A stretch of DNA of 64,000 nucleotides, taken from Tyto alba (lineage: Eukaryota; Chordata; Aves; Strigiformes; Tytonidae). Positions 36,673-47,900 of the stretch are shown in pieces (position 1 is the stretch's first letter; every line of letters begins with the position of its first letter). Both the position numbers and the translations under genes were made by a program. The stretch lies in the NCBI RefSeq assembly GCF_018691265.1, contig NW_024881283.1, positions 5,553,731 through 5,617,730 on the forward strand. Direction: 5' to 3'. The notes beneath the pieces are model-generated. The model was given only the letters and a program-made list of their open reading frames with translations, was not told where the DNA came from and did no database searches.

Positions 36673-38300
36673 GAAAGCATTTGGCAGGCTTAGGGAGCTC
36701 CTAGCATCAGATACACATCTGAGAGAGGCCATTCTCCTACAGCTTATTTCTGCTGGTGATCAAATCACAGTTTATACTTAGTAGCAGCACGCAAGTTCCT
36801 TCTGAAGTCCTGACTTCATTGAGGACCACACGTTGTGTACCCACAGAGCTGGTGTCTTCTGACATGATACAGAGGTGCTGGGCTGCATCTGGCGTCTTTG
36901 ATCAGACAGTCAGTGTCTGTCTGTCCAGAAAACAAGGAAGGGATGGGAGACACTGGGATTTTTGTGTGCCAGCCCAGACTTCAAGCTACCTGCCCATGTC
37001 TGGTTTTCCCCCAAACGACAGCCAACAGCAAGATTAGTAGAGGAGCCCCATCAGGCATAGAGGGAAATCCCAGTCTCCTTAAAAGCAAGAAGTTTTGGTT
37101 TTATCTCTGATGGGACAGACATATCATTTGGAAACTTTAGAGATTAGAATATTCATAGTCTTGTTATGCATGCTATACACAAAAACTCCAGTTTCTGATG
37201 AAAAAGCCTAGCTCCAGATCCCTTTCACATGGTTAATTTTAATATAATTTTTTATTTCACAGTGGAGTGCATCTGGCTTACAATACTTACCCAAGTAAAT
37301 ATCCCATTTCACCTCTCTCCCAGGAAACAGATGTACATAGATCAAACCAAGAAAGACGACTGTTTATTTTTTTCCCTTGTGACTCAATCCTGTGCATATG
37401 CCACAGTGTGTGGCATTTTCCACTCCTCAAAGAAAGCAAAATCACACATGACATTAAAGCTTGGTTTTCTAGAAGTTAGTTTTTTAAAGATGAAAGCACC
37501 CAAGCAAAATATCCTTTGGACAGAAATAAAACAGGTGACTTTTCAAACTAATGAGATATTTGTGGTCAAGTTCTGATCTCCATTACAGTGATATGCATCT
37601 GAGCTAATTCCCTACAGAAGATAAAAGCCCCTGCTATGTCTGGTGGGTAAAACAAATTCTCTCATAAGTCAGTTTTTTATAAGACTCTCTTAATAATCAA
37701 AGCCCCCCAAATCCTTGGGATTTGCATTTTCTGAGCTTCTTAAAATAGCAGTAGGGTGGTGTAACCCTGGAGATTAGAGGTTTCCCCCTCCCCAGGAGCT
37801 CTCACCTTCCATGGGGTCTCTTGGGAGAGGTGTTCCTGGGTCCCAGCTCAGAGCCTGCACACCCACAGCCATCCCTCTGGGGAAGGAGGGTTTCCCCTCC
37901 AAATCTGCTCTAAGGGGAAAAGAAGAGAGCAGGGCAAGCAGAATTTTTTCACTTTCTCGAATAAGACAGATGCTGCTCCCCTGGGAGCTAAAGGCAGAGT
38001 TCCCACTGACTCCCACACCTTGGGTGTGCCACTCAGACCCACACCGCAGACCAAATGACAAGTGTTGCCCATCACAGAGGCACGAGGAGCGCAAATGCCT
38101 TCTCTTGCATTTTCTTCCCCAGAACAGTGTATGGGAGACAGCAAAAGGGGAGGAAAACCCATATTGTTATGGTGCCACGGGGCAGCCAGCCTCATAAATG
38201 GCGGTTTCTTGCTAAATAAATAATTAAAAGGGAATTGTAATCATTGCTCAGCAAGCCTTCAAAACTATCCAGATTTGCAAACTTCCTCATGAGGAAGGGG
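36673..38300. other. Non-coding, no gene seen
   Basis: Frames up to 128 codons oppose each other at 37774-38197. 38180-38290 (AATGGCGG, TAAATAAATAATTAAAAGGG, GTAATCATTG) is an enhancer-like unique stretch directly before the A27 run. Confidence 0.55.

Positions 38301-38327
<27 letters not shown>
38301..38327. repeat. A27 homopolymer
   Basis: Twenty-seven A after GAGGAAGGGG. No retrocopy body recognised upstream; the 80 bp before it look like unique, AT-rich DNA. Confidence 0.9.
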
Positions 38328-38331
<4 letters not shown>

Positions 38332-38994
38332 ACTCGTCAACATGCTTTGCATGCTAAGGCTCCTGTTGTTCCAGCAGGCTGCAGACTGCTGTAGGAGATT
38401 ATAAAGCCAGCTTGATTTCACAGCAGGATACAGGAGGACATGGAGGGGGAAAAAAAACTACCTGTGCAATTCCAATTAACATAAATTAGCAGGGTCTGCA
38501 GTCCAGAAATAAATAAACAAACACAGCATTGGTGGGAACAAAGGACAGTGCAGGGCCAGGTTGTTTTCTTGTTCACTGTTGAAACCAGGAGGGTGCAAAT
38601 GCCGGTGGTGTCTGTGGGGAGGAGGGGGTACTGCATCCAGCCAGGGAAAAGCCTCCAAACCTCCTCAGAGGTTCAGCGGTTCGTGGGATGTGTGAGAGTG
38701 TCGAGTGGCGCATCCGAGCTCCCTGGGTCAGCCCCAGAGCACGAAGAGTCAGCAGAGGTTGGATTCGGCAGACGTGGATCACACCTGGATCACGGGACAG
38801 GGCCCGGTGCCGCTGGGGGGGTGACGTCTCACCAGCCCCCTGCCAGATGGCAGGAGAATCTCAGCCTTCGGGTCTGCTTTCAACAGCTGTTTGAGCACCT
38901 GTAGCTCAAGCTGTAGGCGAGAAGCCGAACCGAGCACATCAGACATCCTGGAAATAACACCAGGCATCTGTTTGCATCTGGAGGTGCCTCAGCA
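38328..38994. other. Non-coding, rising GC toward the CpG islet
   Basis: A 118-codon plus frame (38548-38904) has no recognisable domain. Confidence 0.55.
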
Positions 38995-39325
38995 CCTCGG
39001 CAGACCGTGTCGGTAGACGCTCCGAGAGGCTGATTCCTCACTGGAGCGCGGAGGCGGGAGCACTGCCCTTCTTCAGAGCAGGGCTAGGCACGCAGACGCG
39101 CGGTAGGTTGCAAAGCGTGTTGGCAGCACCAGTCCTGGGGCTGGATACAGGCGCTGGAGAGATGGAGGTTGACGGCTGCTACGTGCCGGCACAGCGGAGC
39201 AAAGAGCGCGAACTGATGCTGGGGCTGTCAGGGGCAGGTGCCGACGACTGCCTGGATTTTGGAAGGGAAGGGGAAGCAAGGCACGAGCTGTGGCAGGAGG
39301 CCGCTTGCCGGCCGGGCTCGTTTTA
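38995..39325. promoter_or_regulatory. CpG-rich islet, possible orphan CpG island
   Basis: CpGs are clustered (GACCGTGTCGGTAGACG, GAGCGCGGAGGCGGGAG, CGCAGACGCGCGG, GAGCGCGAAC), about 28 in 330 bp by eye. The surrounding DNA returns quickly to CpG-poor sequence after 39330. Frames of 78-110 codons are open on opposite strands, as expected for GC-rich DNA. No splice-flanked frame stood out. Confidence 0.35.
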
Positions 39326-40039
39326 TGCACTGTGCCTTGCCTAGAGCTGGGGCTCCTGGTGGGGTCTAAGCAGCAGAACCTTGGAAGGTTTGTGAAAGTA
39401 GACATTTCTAGTCTGGTGGTCTAGAGCTGAGCAGAAAAGGTCCATACTCAATTCCTAAAAAGTCCTAAAATTTGTGGTCATGATGGCCTCACACCAGCCT
39501 TTGCTCCAAAGGAACAAAATCCCATATATCTCATTTTCTGCAGTACCTTACTCCACCTCAGTTCTGACCCCACCCCAGCTTTGCTCCACTAAAACCTGTA
39601 GTTTTCAGTAGCTGTATAGATAGAGCCCAGAAAATCAGGAGTAACTCATACAGTGTGCTGTTTTTCAGCCCTTGGTTCATATCTTCAGGTGGAGACCTCA
39701 ACAGCACATTATTGATTTACAACCAGCAGGATCAGGTCTCCTTTTCATGCGTAAAATACAAAAATTACTGCTTTCGCTACCGCTTGTGTTATCTCCAATT
39801 AGCTGCACTGACATGATTTGTTCTCCCGTAGTCTTTGTTGCATAACTAATCACAGCCAATAAATATAAACACAAAAAATAATTAGCTTGAATCAGCTAGC
39901 CGTATTCGCCAAGCACATCCATTCAATAACAGAGAGGACACGCAAATTTCCTGAGATTATTGCATTTTATTTTTATTTCTGTTTGGGTGTTTTTGTGCTT
40001 TGGGTAAAGTTAGGGGGTGGAGGTGCATCTGCAAGGGCT
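39326..40039. other. Non-coding, no gene seen
   Basis: AT-rich unique DNA. Includes the region just 3' of the L1-like fragment (minus sense), where no poly-A tail or UTR is recognisable. Confidence 0.55.
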
Positions 40040-40209
40040 GTAGCCATAGTAACGTACACCCAAATAAACAGTATTGGCTCTCTAGGTAATTCAGTGTTTA
40101 ATTCCATGTCAGTTCTGTTTATCACTTCATTCCAGAAGATCCTAACATTTTGACATTCCCAGAGCATATGTCTGAGAATTAATGAAATATTGAAAGAAGT
40201 CTCTGACAA
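40040..40209 (-). mobile_element. Relic of L1/Tx1-type LINE ORF2 C-terminus
   Basis: The minus-strand frame from 40209 contains HMLWECQNVRIFWNEV at 40170-40123, followed by LPREPILFIWVYV ending near 40051. An H-M-x-W-x-C spacing followed by a tryptophan-containing F-W-x-E-V block and an 'I/LP-x-x-P' segment is characteristic of the cysteine/histidine-containing C-terminus of L1/Tx1-clade ORF2 proteins. CR1 ORF2 does not carry it. Only about 40-50 residues are recognisable; the upstream frame is disrupted, with an 11-base G run at 40226-40236. It is a dead fragment. The main alternative is a chance match, since only one motif is available. Confidence 0.55.
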
Positions 40210-40225
40210 GGGCTTTCACTTGCAA

Positions 40226-40236
40226 GGGGGGGGGGG
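40226..40236. repeat. G11 homopolymer
   Basis: Eleven G just outside the L1-like fragment. On the minus strand it disrupts the upstream reading frame of that relic. Confidence 0.9.
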
Positions 40237-42286
40237 AGATGAGCAGAGACCCTGATGCTGCTTCTATTCTTAATAGCACTAAAGATGCCACCCTAAGGAC
40301 TAGATTGCTGCCACTAACCTGATAGTGGTAATTGATGGGGACATAATATTGTTTCTTTGAGATGCTCAGAACCAAAACTGAGATGGGCTGGCTCAAGAGG
40401 ATTGGGGAGGAAATGTAATGGCATCTTTTATCAGATTCCCAAATGGTGCCAGGTTGATGGCTCGGGCGAGACGTGGGGTAGAGGAGATGGTGCCCCAGGG
40501 ACTGCCCAGCAGCTCACCAAGCCTGGCAGGGGTTCTGCTTGCTGGGTATCAGAGGCAGAAGAGGGATCTGAGTCCTCAGGCCAGCTCTCAGTGATGATCC
40601 AAACACCCTCACCTTTGCATTTATCAGATGTGTTAGCAGGATCAGTACGCAAGTTCTGGACCGTCACAGCTTGTCTGAATCTGGAGGCACAGGCTTTATT
40701 TTTTTTAACTCCACAGTTGTTGTTCTGGGCAATTCCTATCATCACGAATTGATGGAAAAGCATATTTATTACCTAAAAGTTTCTTGGCTGCTATGCTCAC
40801 CTACCAGAGCACAAGACTATCCAGCCACAAAACCTGTGTGAAGCACTGCCAGCATTTACAGAACAGGCAGTCTTAGCTTTTATTTAAAAAGAAACTGGAC
40901 CTTTCCAGCTTTTGTAAAGAAAAGCCTGAAAATGTGGGCAGCTATACAGTGGACTGAGTATCTGAGACAGCAGATGAAGAGAGCCCTCTGTTTATTATCT
41001 CCGCAACTCTCCTGGTATTTCAGCAGCTCTGATGACTTGGAAGGTAGACACAAACTTTTCGAATGTGTGGGATTAGTGATGCTGCCCATGAGATATTGTC
41101 TCTATGAGAGCTATCCTTTTACATTTAATTTTTAAATTTGCTGGGTTTGTGGTTATTGCATCTTACATCACCGTCTTTATTTCATTTGCTTTATTTCCCT
41201 GGGGCTGAGCTTTGCTAGCGAAGTGTCCACCTGCAGGAAAAGCACAGCAGGAGCCAGGTGCAGGGAGTAACTCTACTGAGGATCTTTCTGCGAGCCAGGT
41301 GAAGATTACTGGATCAGTAGATAATCTCCCCAAATTTCTAAAACTGTACTAATTCATACAAGCATTCATAAATTGGGATGCTTCTCTGAACTGCCCAGAC
41401 TCCCCGACTCTAAAAAATAGGATTAGAAATCTCAAAGGAAAGAGCCTTTCTCACGAGAACCTCTGCACTTCGTGTGCTTCTTGTGATCAAAACTGAGGGG
41501 TGAAAGAAAGTGTAATGAGAGTGGGCCATGAGCTCGTCAACAGGGATTGATCCAAGGCTCTTTCAGATTGAATTCAGCTGCTGCTGAGTTCAGGGCTAAA
41601 TTAGCAGTGGCTTAGATGGAGGGGGCAGTACGAGGGTGCTGAGGTTGATAGGGCTGCTACATGCTTTATTCTGCGAGATATTCCCAATTAGACTTCAGAG
41701 GACTTACAGCAATATCCAGCAATTAATGGGAGGTTTTTTTCAGTGGATTTCAGGTATGTGAAAGGGGTTTTTCATCTCAGAGCAGCAGATGAGATCTCCC
41801 TAGATCTGCAGCATGTTGCTGTATTCAGACAAATTCATTCTAGATGCAAAGCTGTGGGTTTGCAGGAAGTTCTGGGCACGTACTTTTGGCCCTGATTATT
41901 TATGTTGTGCTTAAAATTTGGAGTTTTCTCATGCAGAATTGAAACATTGTGCAAATATGCCAATTTACACATCATTTTCTATGGGAAGTTGAATTGTTTC
42001 ATTTCAGTGGTGTCCTAAATCTGTTGTTTCAAGACAGTAAATCTGCATTTTTTTTCTATGTTATTGTTATGCTTCATTTCTTTTGATCAATTTTATTATA
42101 TCATAATTCACATTGTCTCATACTTCAGATTTCATATCACAATGTTTAGGATCATCTAAACAACATTTTTACTTCATCAGAATGATAAGTTTTGAAATTA
42201 TTGAACTTGGATGATGTAGCTGTGTTGAAACAAGCCACCATGCAGTGTCCAATATAGAAAATATTCAGAATTCCTGCTTCTCTGGG
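40237..42286. other. Non-coding, no gene seen
   Basis: A TSDKCKGEG-like peptide on the minus strand near 40620 recalls an L1 cysteine block but lies about 450 bp from the L1-like motif and is not accepted. 41140-42240 has almost no open frames. Confidence 0.5.
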
Positions 42287-42329
42287 TTTTTTTGTTTTTG
42301 TTTTTTTTTTTTTTTTAATTATTATTATT
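42287..42329. repeat. T-rich tract with (ATT)n end
   Basis: T7, T5 and T17 runs broken by single G bases, then AATTATTATTATT. Confidence 0.9.
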
Positions 42330-42959
42330 CAGGCTTTTTTCCTGAGCTAGAAGTTCCAATGGGGAGGGGCAATATTTCCCAAACAATGGAAATCCCATTT
42401 TCAAACCAGTTACAATCTCATCCCACAGTTAGTCTGGGATTTTGCAGGGAAGAAGTTTCCTTTCAGTATCAGTAAGGTTTGTGAATGAATCCTTGGTATC
42501 TCACAACACATTCCCCTTTCCCCAGATATCAGCCTAGTGACACATGGGTGTATGATCACGCCATTTCCAAGGTGAAGCACTTCACAGGTTTTGACAGCAC
42601 TCTTTTTTTTATTTTTCTTTTTGCTGTAGCAGCTTCATTTTCCATAATTTTACCATCTGGCACTAAGAAACTGTGTAAACCATCCTTACACACACAGAGA
42701 GCTCAGGAGGACTGATGATTACAAGGCTGGGGCTTCAAAGGATCCATTTCTGGATCCTTCCAAAATGAAATCCTTTGGGCAGTGTCCATCACAGACATTC
42801 CTGCTCTCTCGCAGACTGGACCCTGCCTCTTCGTTAGCACTGGGGCAATACTTACACTTGTAACCAAAATCATGCTGTCAAATTCCTAGCCCTTCAGCTT
42901 ATGGGCAGACTTAAAAAATGTGAAGCCATCAGAGCTTTTTAGATTTTTATATTAGCAAC

Positions 42960-42981
42960 TTGCATGTAAATACATGCAAAT
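42960..42981. promoter_or_regulatory. Palindrome with POU octamer motif
   Basis: TTGCATGTA, two bases AA, then TACATGCAA form a perfect 9-bp inverted repeat. Its right arm runs into ATGCAAAT (42974-42981), the octamer bound by POU/OCT factors. A near copy, ATGTAAAT, follows at 42984. Confidence 0.35.
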
Positions 42982-43904
42982 AGATGTAAATAGACAGACA
43001 CTTTCTGCATCCCAGGTTATTAAAGGAGCTGCTGCTCATAAGAGGATTTTCATAATAAGGCTAAGGATCCCACAACATCTATTAAAACATGGTTACTGTA
43101 AATTACACTAAATATGGGGTTGTTATCCTTGACAGAGCTTTGCAGGGAATTAAGCTGTTTCTCCCACATCATCTCCTGTCTCTTCTCCATTTCTTGCAGT
43201 AGCTGTTAGGGCAACTCAGTGCAGAGGGAAAAATAGTTCCTGTGGCAGCAATATCCCCTGGGACAGGTCCAGCTGGAGGGGAGGAAGCAGAAAAAGCCAC
43301 TGGGCTGGTTTCTGTAGAAGTGCTCGGAGGAGCTCATGCCCTACTGGGAGGTCCGGTGGCCTCTTGGGCAGGAGCCCCGGGAGAGTGGGCAAGGAGGAGG
43401 TGGCCTGAGCTGTGCCCAAGCAGCCGTGACCCTTGCAGCATTATTGCAATCTCACCTGCTCGTTCTGCAGCCCATTCCTTCCTTCCTTCGGCCCTAAACA
43501 GGAACATCCACCACCAGCCCCAGCACACACTCAATCACCAACATCTTCTTTCCATTTCCCTCCGTCCTCTGCCTTCCCACACTTCTTGGGGAGTGTGTGT
43601 TTGGGGGGTTCCCCTTGCACTAACAGACTGGTCATACTTTGTCAAGGAAGAAAATCCCTTGACAGACCTTAATGTAGCCCATAAAATCTTCCCTTTCCCA
43701 GGATGCGACCAATTGTCACTCTGTACTGGGACTGAAGAGACGTTCTGGCTCCAGCCCAGGTCCTCCCAAGCATCCACTGGAGTGAGGGGAGAGGGAAGCA
43801 GGACTATCTGTTCCGCTTTTTGTGCAAGAATAAGATTACATTGCCCTGGCAGGTCTTCAGGCTGCCTTTCTCCGCTGCTCCAACTGGGAGCACTGGCTCC
43901 CTTT
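42982..43904. other. Non-coding, GC rising from 43200
   Basis: Contains the 224-codon plus frame 43242-43916, opposed by a 139-codon minus frame. No domain, signal or splice logic, so judged a GC-driven chance frame. Confidence 0.5.
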
Positions 43905-44040
43905 CTGCTCCCGTGAACAGCCGTGTTCCGGCCCCTCCACTCGCCGGCCCCCACCCGCTTGCAGCCCGGGGGCTGAGCGTGCCGCAGCTTGTGCCCGCCG
44001 TAACGCAGAGCAGCGCCTGCACACCAACAACGTTAAAACA
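43905..44040. promoter_or_regulatory. Small CpG-rich patch
   Basis: GTTCCGGCCCC, CTCGCCGGCCCCC, AGCCCGGGGG and CGCCGTAACGCAGAGCAGCG give roughly 15 CpGs in 135 bp. It lies at the end of a longer GC-rich tract (43240-44040) holding a 224-codon plus frame with no recognisable domain and heavy Ser/Pro/Ala/Gly content, judged to be chance. Too short for a classical CpG island. Confidence 0.25.
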
Positions 44041-45539
44041 AAGCCCGGTTTAGTCATCCCTGCAATCTGCAGAGGAGGCAGAGAGACCCCACACGTGTTT
44101 TTCCTCAGCCAAATTTAACGCCTCCATCCTGCGCTCCGGCGGGTCCAGTGTGTTCTACCTCCTTAAGCCATGAGGAACCGCTTGTGTTTCACACAATATT
44201 GGCTTTTTCTCCCTTGAATAATGTCTTCTCAGTCTGTCAGATCTCTCTCTATCGTACCATGGGTAGTTTTTGTCTCCAGCCAGCCTCCTACCCCCCATTG
44301 CTTTTTTTTTACTGGGGGCTACACACTGCATGGGGAGAAATATCCTTTGATGTGAGGAAGGGGTAGGACACCATAGTCCGGGTGGAGCTGGCTCTAAATT
44401 CTCCCCTCCTTGCCAGTCCAGCCGTTGTTCTCGGTGCTCCTTTGAAGCTTTGTACCGGAGGCTGTTTTATCTGCATCTGCTTTACCTTTCTTGCTAATTC
44501 TTCAGGAAATGTTTTGCAGCTTCCTTGGATTTAACTCTGACCAGCCTGGCAGAAACTGTTATGAAACCCAAATAGGAAACCAGGTCATTTGGGATGGAAA
44601 TGAGAGCGTGTCCCCTGTTTGCCACGGCTGCAAATAGTTGGGAGCGCCCTGGGGCATGCAGAGCACCCCAGGCATCTTACAGATGGTGAAACTGGGGAGT
44701 TCACCACCCCAGGCTGCTTCAGTGGTCAAGGGGAAGAAAGAGATGTCTCCAGAGGGTTATTCAGAGTGCTTGGTTTGATATCCTCAACAGAGCTGATGTG
44801 GTAGGTGCCTACAGCTGGCTGACGGCCTGCGTAGATGCTGTGCTGCCCAGCCAGACACAAGGAGGAGCTGCTGTGAAGTGTTTTGTGCATGTGGTCATAG
44901 CTCTTGCATCAAACCAAGAGCCTCAAACCCCTCCATATTTCCATAGCGAACTGGGGGGAACCACATGCGCGACATCCTAGCTGTCCCCTGGGGTGGCAGA
45001 GGGCTCAGGCTCAAACTTTTGAGAGAGAGGAGGAAAGGAAGGCTCTTTTTTCAACTGGCATCCCTATTAAATTGCCTAAGAAAGAGCCCAAATCTTGGGA
45101 TTCAGGTGAGGATAGAGACACGAGGTGACGGAAGATGTGAATTTGTGAGGAGGAGGAGACAGCAGGGCTAAAGTGACATTTAGTTGATCAGCTTTTATTA
45201 CTGGAAGGCTTAATGAGGAGCACCAAGTAGAGCAACTTGATCAGCTTGTTCCCCTCCAGACGGGCCGGAGCACACCCCACATGTGCCCCTCTGGCCAAGC
45301 CCCAGACACAGCCCTCACCCAGCCCCAAAGGGGGGCTGGCGGGGGTCCAGCGCCGCACCCCGGTTCTTATTCCCCAATCTGGGGGGCAGATGGGATCTCG
45401 TCTGGCCTTCATCTGTGCTCTGCCTTCCTCACACCTTTACAAGACACGCTGGATCCTGCCGGGATGAAGACATTAGCCTGGGTCTCACTGCCGCTCTCCG
45501 TGGGAGGCACAGCAGAACCTTATGTTAAGGTATCGAATT
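44041..45539. other. Non-coding apart from the MIR-like piece
   Basis: Overlapping short frames in three phases at 45188-45541 reflect GC richness. No recognised product. Confidence 0.5.
44670..44702 (-). repeat. MIR-like SINE core relic
   Basis: CATCTTACAGATGGTGAAAC followed by TGGGGAG is like the reverse complement of the MIR core 'CTCAGTTTCMCCATCTGTAA'. Very short; may be chance. Confidence 0.35.
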
Positions 45540-45740
45540 AGTGCTGCCTGAGTGTTGGGGAGCTCGCGCGTCTCTTACCGGGCGAGGTATCCGACAGCAC
45601 GGCAAGATGTTACAGCAATACCAAACTGTCAGAGGAACTTACAAAATTGCAAAATCGTGCACACACAGCCGGAGCGGTGGGAGCCACACGAACCCGTTTA
45701 GCTTGCGGCAGCGCTGGGGCTCGGGGAGAAGGAGCATCTT
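45540..45740. promoter_or_regulatory. Moderate CpG-rich patch
   Basis: CpGs are enriched at GCTCGCGCGTC, ACCGGGCGAGGTATCCGAC and GCTTGCGGCAGCGC, but the middle part (45605-45655) is ordinary. It follows a GC-rich stretch at 45280-45380. Weak evidence for an unmethylated element. Confidence 0.2.
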
Positions 45741-46677
45741 GCTGTTCTCAGACATTTCTAGCACTTCGGTCCTAAGAACCAGACCAGCAGGTCATTAACA
45801 GGAGCTGTTAATGGGCCGTTGCCCTGGGCGGCCGTGGGACTGCAGGCTCTGCCCTAAGGTCCCTGCACGGCCATGGAGGGAAACTACACAGTACCTGCTT
45901 TTCTGTGGCAGCTGTGTTCTCCTCCAAAACTCTCCAATCAGTTACGCAAATATGGACTGATCCCTGCAGTGCCCTTCCGGGGCACCGTAAGATGATTTTA
46001 AGAGACGGTGTGATGCAGTTGCCTCGGAGTTGGGAGTCCTGCCCCGTGCTGCAGAGCTGCGGTGGCACCGGGCTTGCGTGGCAGGTCCTGTCTGCTGTCA
46101 CCAGCAGCAGGCTGCTGACACGGCCGTGTGGCTTATGGTTTATTCATGCCCATGAGCTCCACTGGCAAGAAAGGCTCTTCTGTCCTTCAGTGCAATTGCA
46201 CAACAGATTAGAGAGTGACAGGGAGCTTTCCAGGGCCCCACATGCTTAAGGAGCAAAGTCAGAAGAATTTGCATGCTAGCTTTGTGCTTGTGAAGGGAAG
46301 TCATCTCTAGAGCAACTTGACAGGCCATGTTCCAGCATGCTTGGCAATAAGGTGACCTCCCACCTCGGCTTGCTCCTGAGGCACGATAGGAAGAGCCACT
46401 TCTCTTGCACCTTTCCTGTGTAGATTAAAAAACAGCTGTTAGTGAAAGGGAGCTTTAACAGACTGTTGAAAAAGACCTGTAAATTGAAGGAGCATCTGCT
46501 TAGGAAATTGTTGGATCACAGTCAGGCCCAGAAGCAGCCTTACAGCCAGGAGCCTGGGTTTACTGGATGAACGAGAACCTGTGATTACAGGACAGCTGCC
46601 AAGATTTACTCATCTGAACCCCTTCTGCACAGGGTCAAGAAATAGAAGAGCTTTTCTCCCTTCCCTCAAAATACTAC

Positions 46678-46695
46678 TTTTTTTTTTTTTTTTTT
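46678..46695. repeat. T18 homopolymer
   Basis: Eighteen T in a row. Confidence 0.9.
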
Positions 46696-46883
46696 CCATA
46701 GAGAAAATCAAACATTGAAAAATGATCAGTCAAAACTGGGAAATATTTCAGTATAGAAATTCCACTTCAGTGTTCTGGAGCACTGTCAGTATCTCAGCCA
46801 CCCTCCTACAGTACTGAGACTACCCACCGTAGTCCATCCTGGGTATCCTGGCATGTTCTTGAAGACTTAGAATGGAGTTCATG

Positions 46884-46932
46884 TCATTTAGCTTTATCTA
46901 TCTAAAAGTTAGGTGCTGTAAATAGTCATTTC
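46884..46932. repeat. Possible old reptile-type repeat piece
   Basis: CATTTAGCTTTATCTATCTA then AAAGTTAGGTGCTGTAAATAG resembles 'TTTAGGTGCCTAAA...AGTTAGGTGCCTAAATAG' palindromic words common in turtle and crocodile genomes. Low support. Confidence 0.25.
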
Positions 46933-47490
46933 GGACTCCCTCCAGAGCTGAATGAAACAAGCAGGCAGCTCTGCGTGATCATTCATCCTGCATATGCTGG
47001 ACATCCACCTGAGGATGGAAGAAATCACCCTTTGGAGATACTTTCATCCGATGGCAAACATTTAGCTAGCTCACCCTGCTAAGGTAAACCCAGGTAGATC
47101 CAACCTGGGCAGGTCAATCTGGTTGGGGAATTATACCCAGGGAGTGAATAAAAGGGATGGGATGCCCACATTCCCATTCCCATAGGTGTTGCTGTAGTAA
47201 TCAGAAACAAACACACGTGGTTTAATGCCGCTGTCTAGATGAGCATTACAGAAAGTCCCTTCAGCCATCTCATGGACAACCTATTCAACAGGAAAGATGT
47301 AGCAGTAAATTTAAAAGTGTGTCAATTCATGTATTTGTTGTATACAAGCAGTGGGTGAATGTGATATTAGAAGTGGCTAAATTCTGTTTATAGATGTTTG
47401 CCCTTGAGTCTTCTGCTTGTAACAGAGTCATAAGCCTCCATATGTTTTTAAACGCAATAGGATTCAAAGACCCACACTGTCTTAACACGA

Positions 47491-47541
47491 TTACCCTGAC
47501 TTCCATTCCTCTTCTTTAATCACTAGACCTCACTCCCAGGG
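47491..47541 (-). repeat. tRNA-derived SINE relic
   Basis: TACCCTGACTTCCATTCCTC followed by TTCTTTAATCACTAGACCTC and ACTCCCAGG closely follows the sauropsid SINE string 'TCCTGACTCCCAGCCCTC...CTCTAACCACTAGACCCCACTCCC'. This is the reverse complement of a tRNA-Glu-like head (…TCTAGTGGTTAGAG…). Confidence 0.5.
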
Positions 47542-47597
47542 GCTATTTGTAATTCGCAGTTGGAGTTTATGCACTGTCTTTGAACAAAGAAATTTGA

Positions 47598-47697
47598 TTT
47601 TTTTTTTTTCCTTTTAGTTTCCTCTTAAATCCTGACAGGTTTAAAAAAAAAAAAAAAAAACCAAAAAACCCAAACAAAAAAAAACCAAACTAAAAAA
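47598..47697. repeat. T12...A18 foldback and A/AC-rich tract
   Basis: T12 at 47598-47609 and A18 at 47643-47660 lie about 33 bases apart and could form a hairpin, followed by CCAAAAAACCCAAACAAA-type sequence. Confidence 0.85.
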
Positions 47698-47806
47698 TCC
47701 TAATGTTTTCATGAGAAGCTGAAATTTCTCATGGAAAAGGAGATACTTCTGGCAAGCTGAGCATAATAATTATATGAAAGCTGAAGGAAAAAATAAATCT
47801 TTGACC

Positions 47807-47900
47807 TATTATTGTTAATTCATTGTTGTTATCATTGTTGTCCAAGACAGTGCTCCATTGCAGCAGGCACTGCACAGATACAGAACATCAGCAAAAGTAA
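47807..47900 (-). repeat. Amniote interspersed repeat relic
   Basis: TATTATTGTTAATTCATTG, then CAAGACAGTGCTCCATTG and CAGCAGGCACTGCACAGATA then CAGAACA follow 'ATTATTGTTATTATTTGTAT…ACCAGGACCCCATTGTGCTAGGCACTGTACAAACACAGAACA', a common sauropsid repeat end. It is related to the piece at 5281-5360 in the opposite sense. Confidence 0.48.

Larger units (their letters stand above)
45741..47490. other. Non-coding, no gene seen
   Basis: A 114-codon plus frame (45905-46249) and opposing frames have no domain. 46330-47490 is essentially free of long frames. Confidence 0.55.

Noticed and set aside
38301..38327. A27 as the poly-A tail of a processed pseudogene
   Set aside because: No AATAAA at proper distance, no gene-like body, no target-site duplication seen.
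40600..40640. SDKC-type peptide suggesting more of the L1-like ORF2
   Set aside because: About 450 bp from the HMLWEC motif where about 50 bp is expected; no intervening element identified.
43242..43916. 224-codon plus-strand open frame
   Set aside because: GC-rich, low-complexity peptide, opposing 139-codon frame, no domain or splice context.
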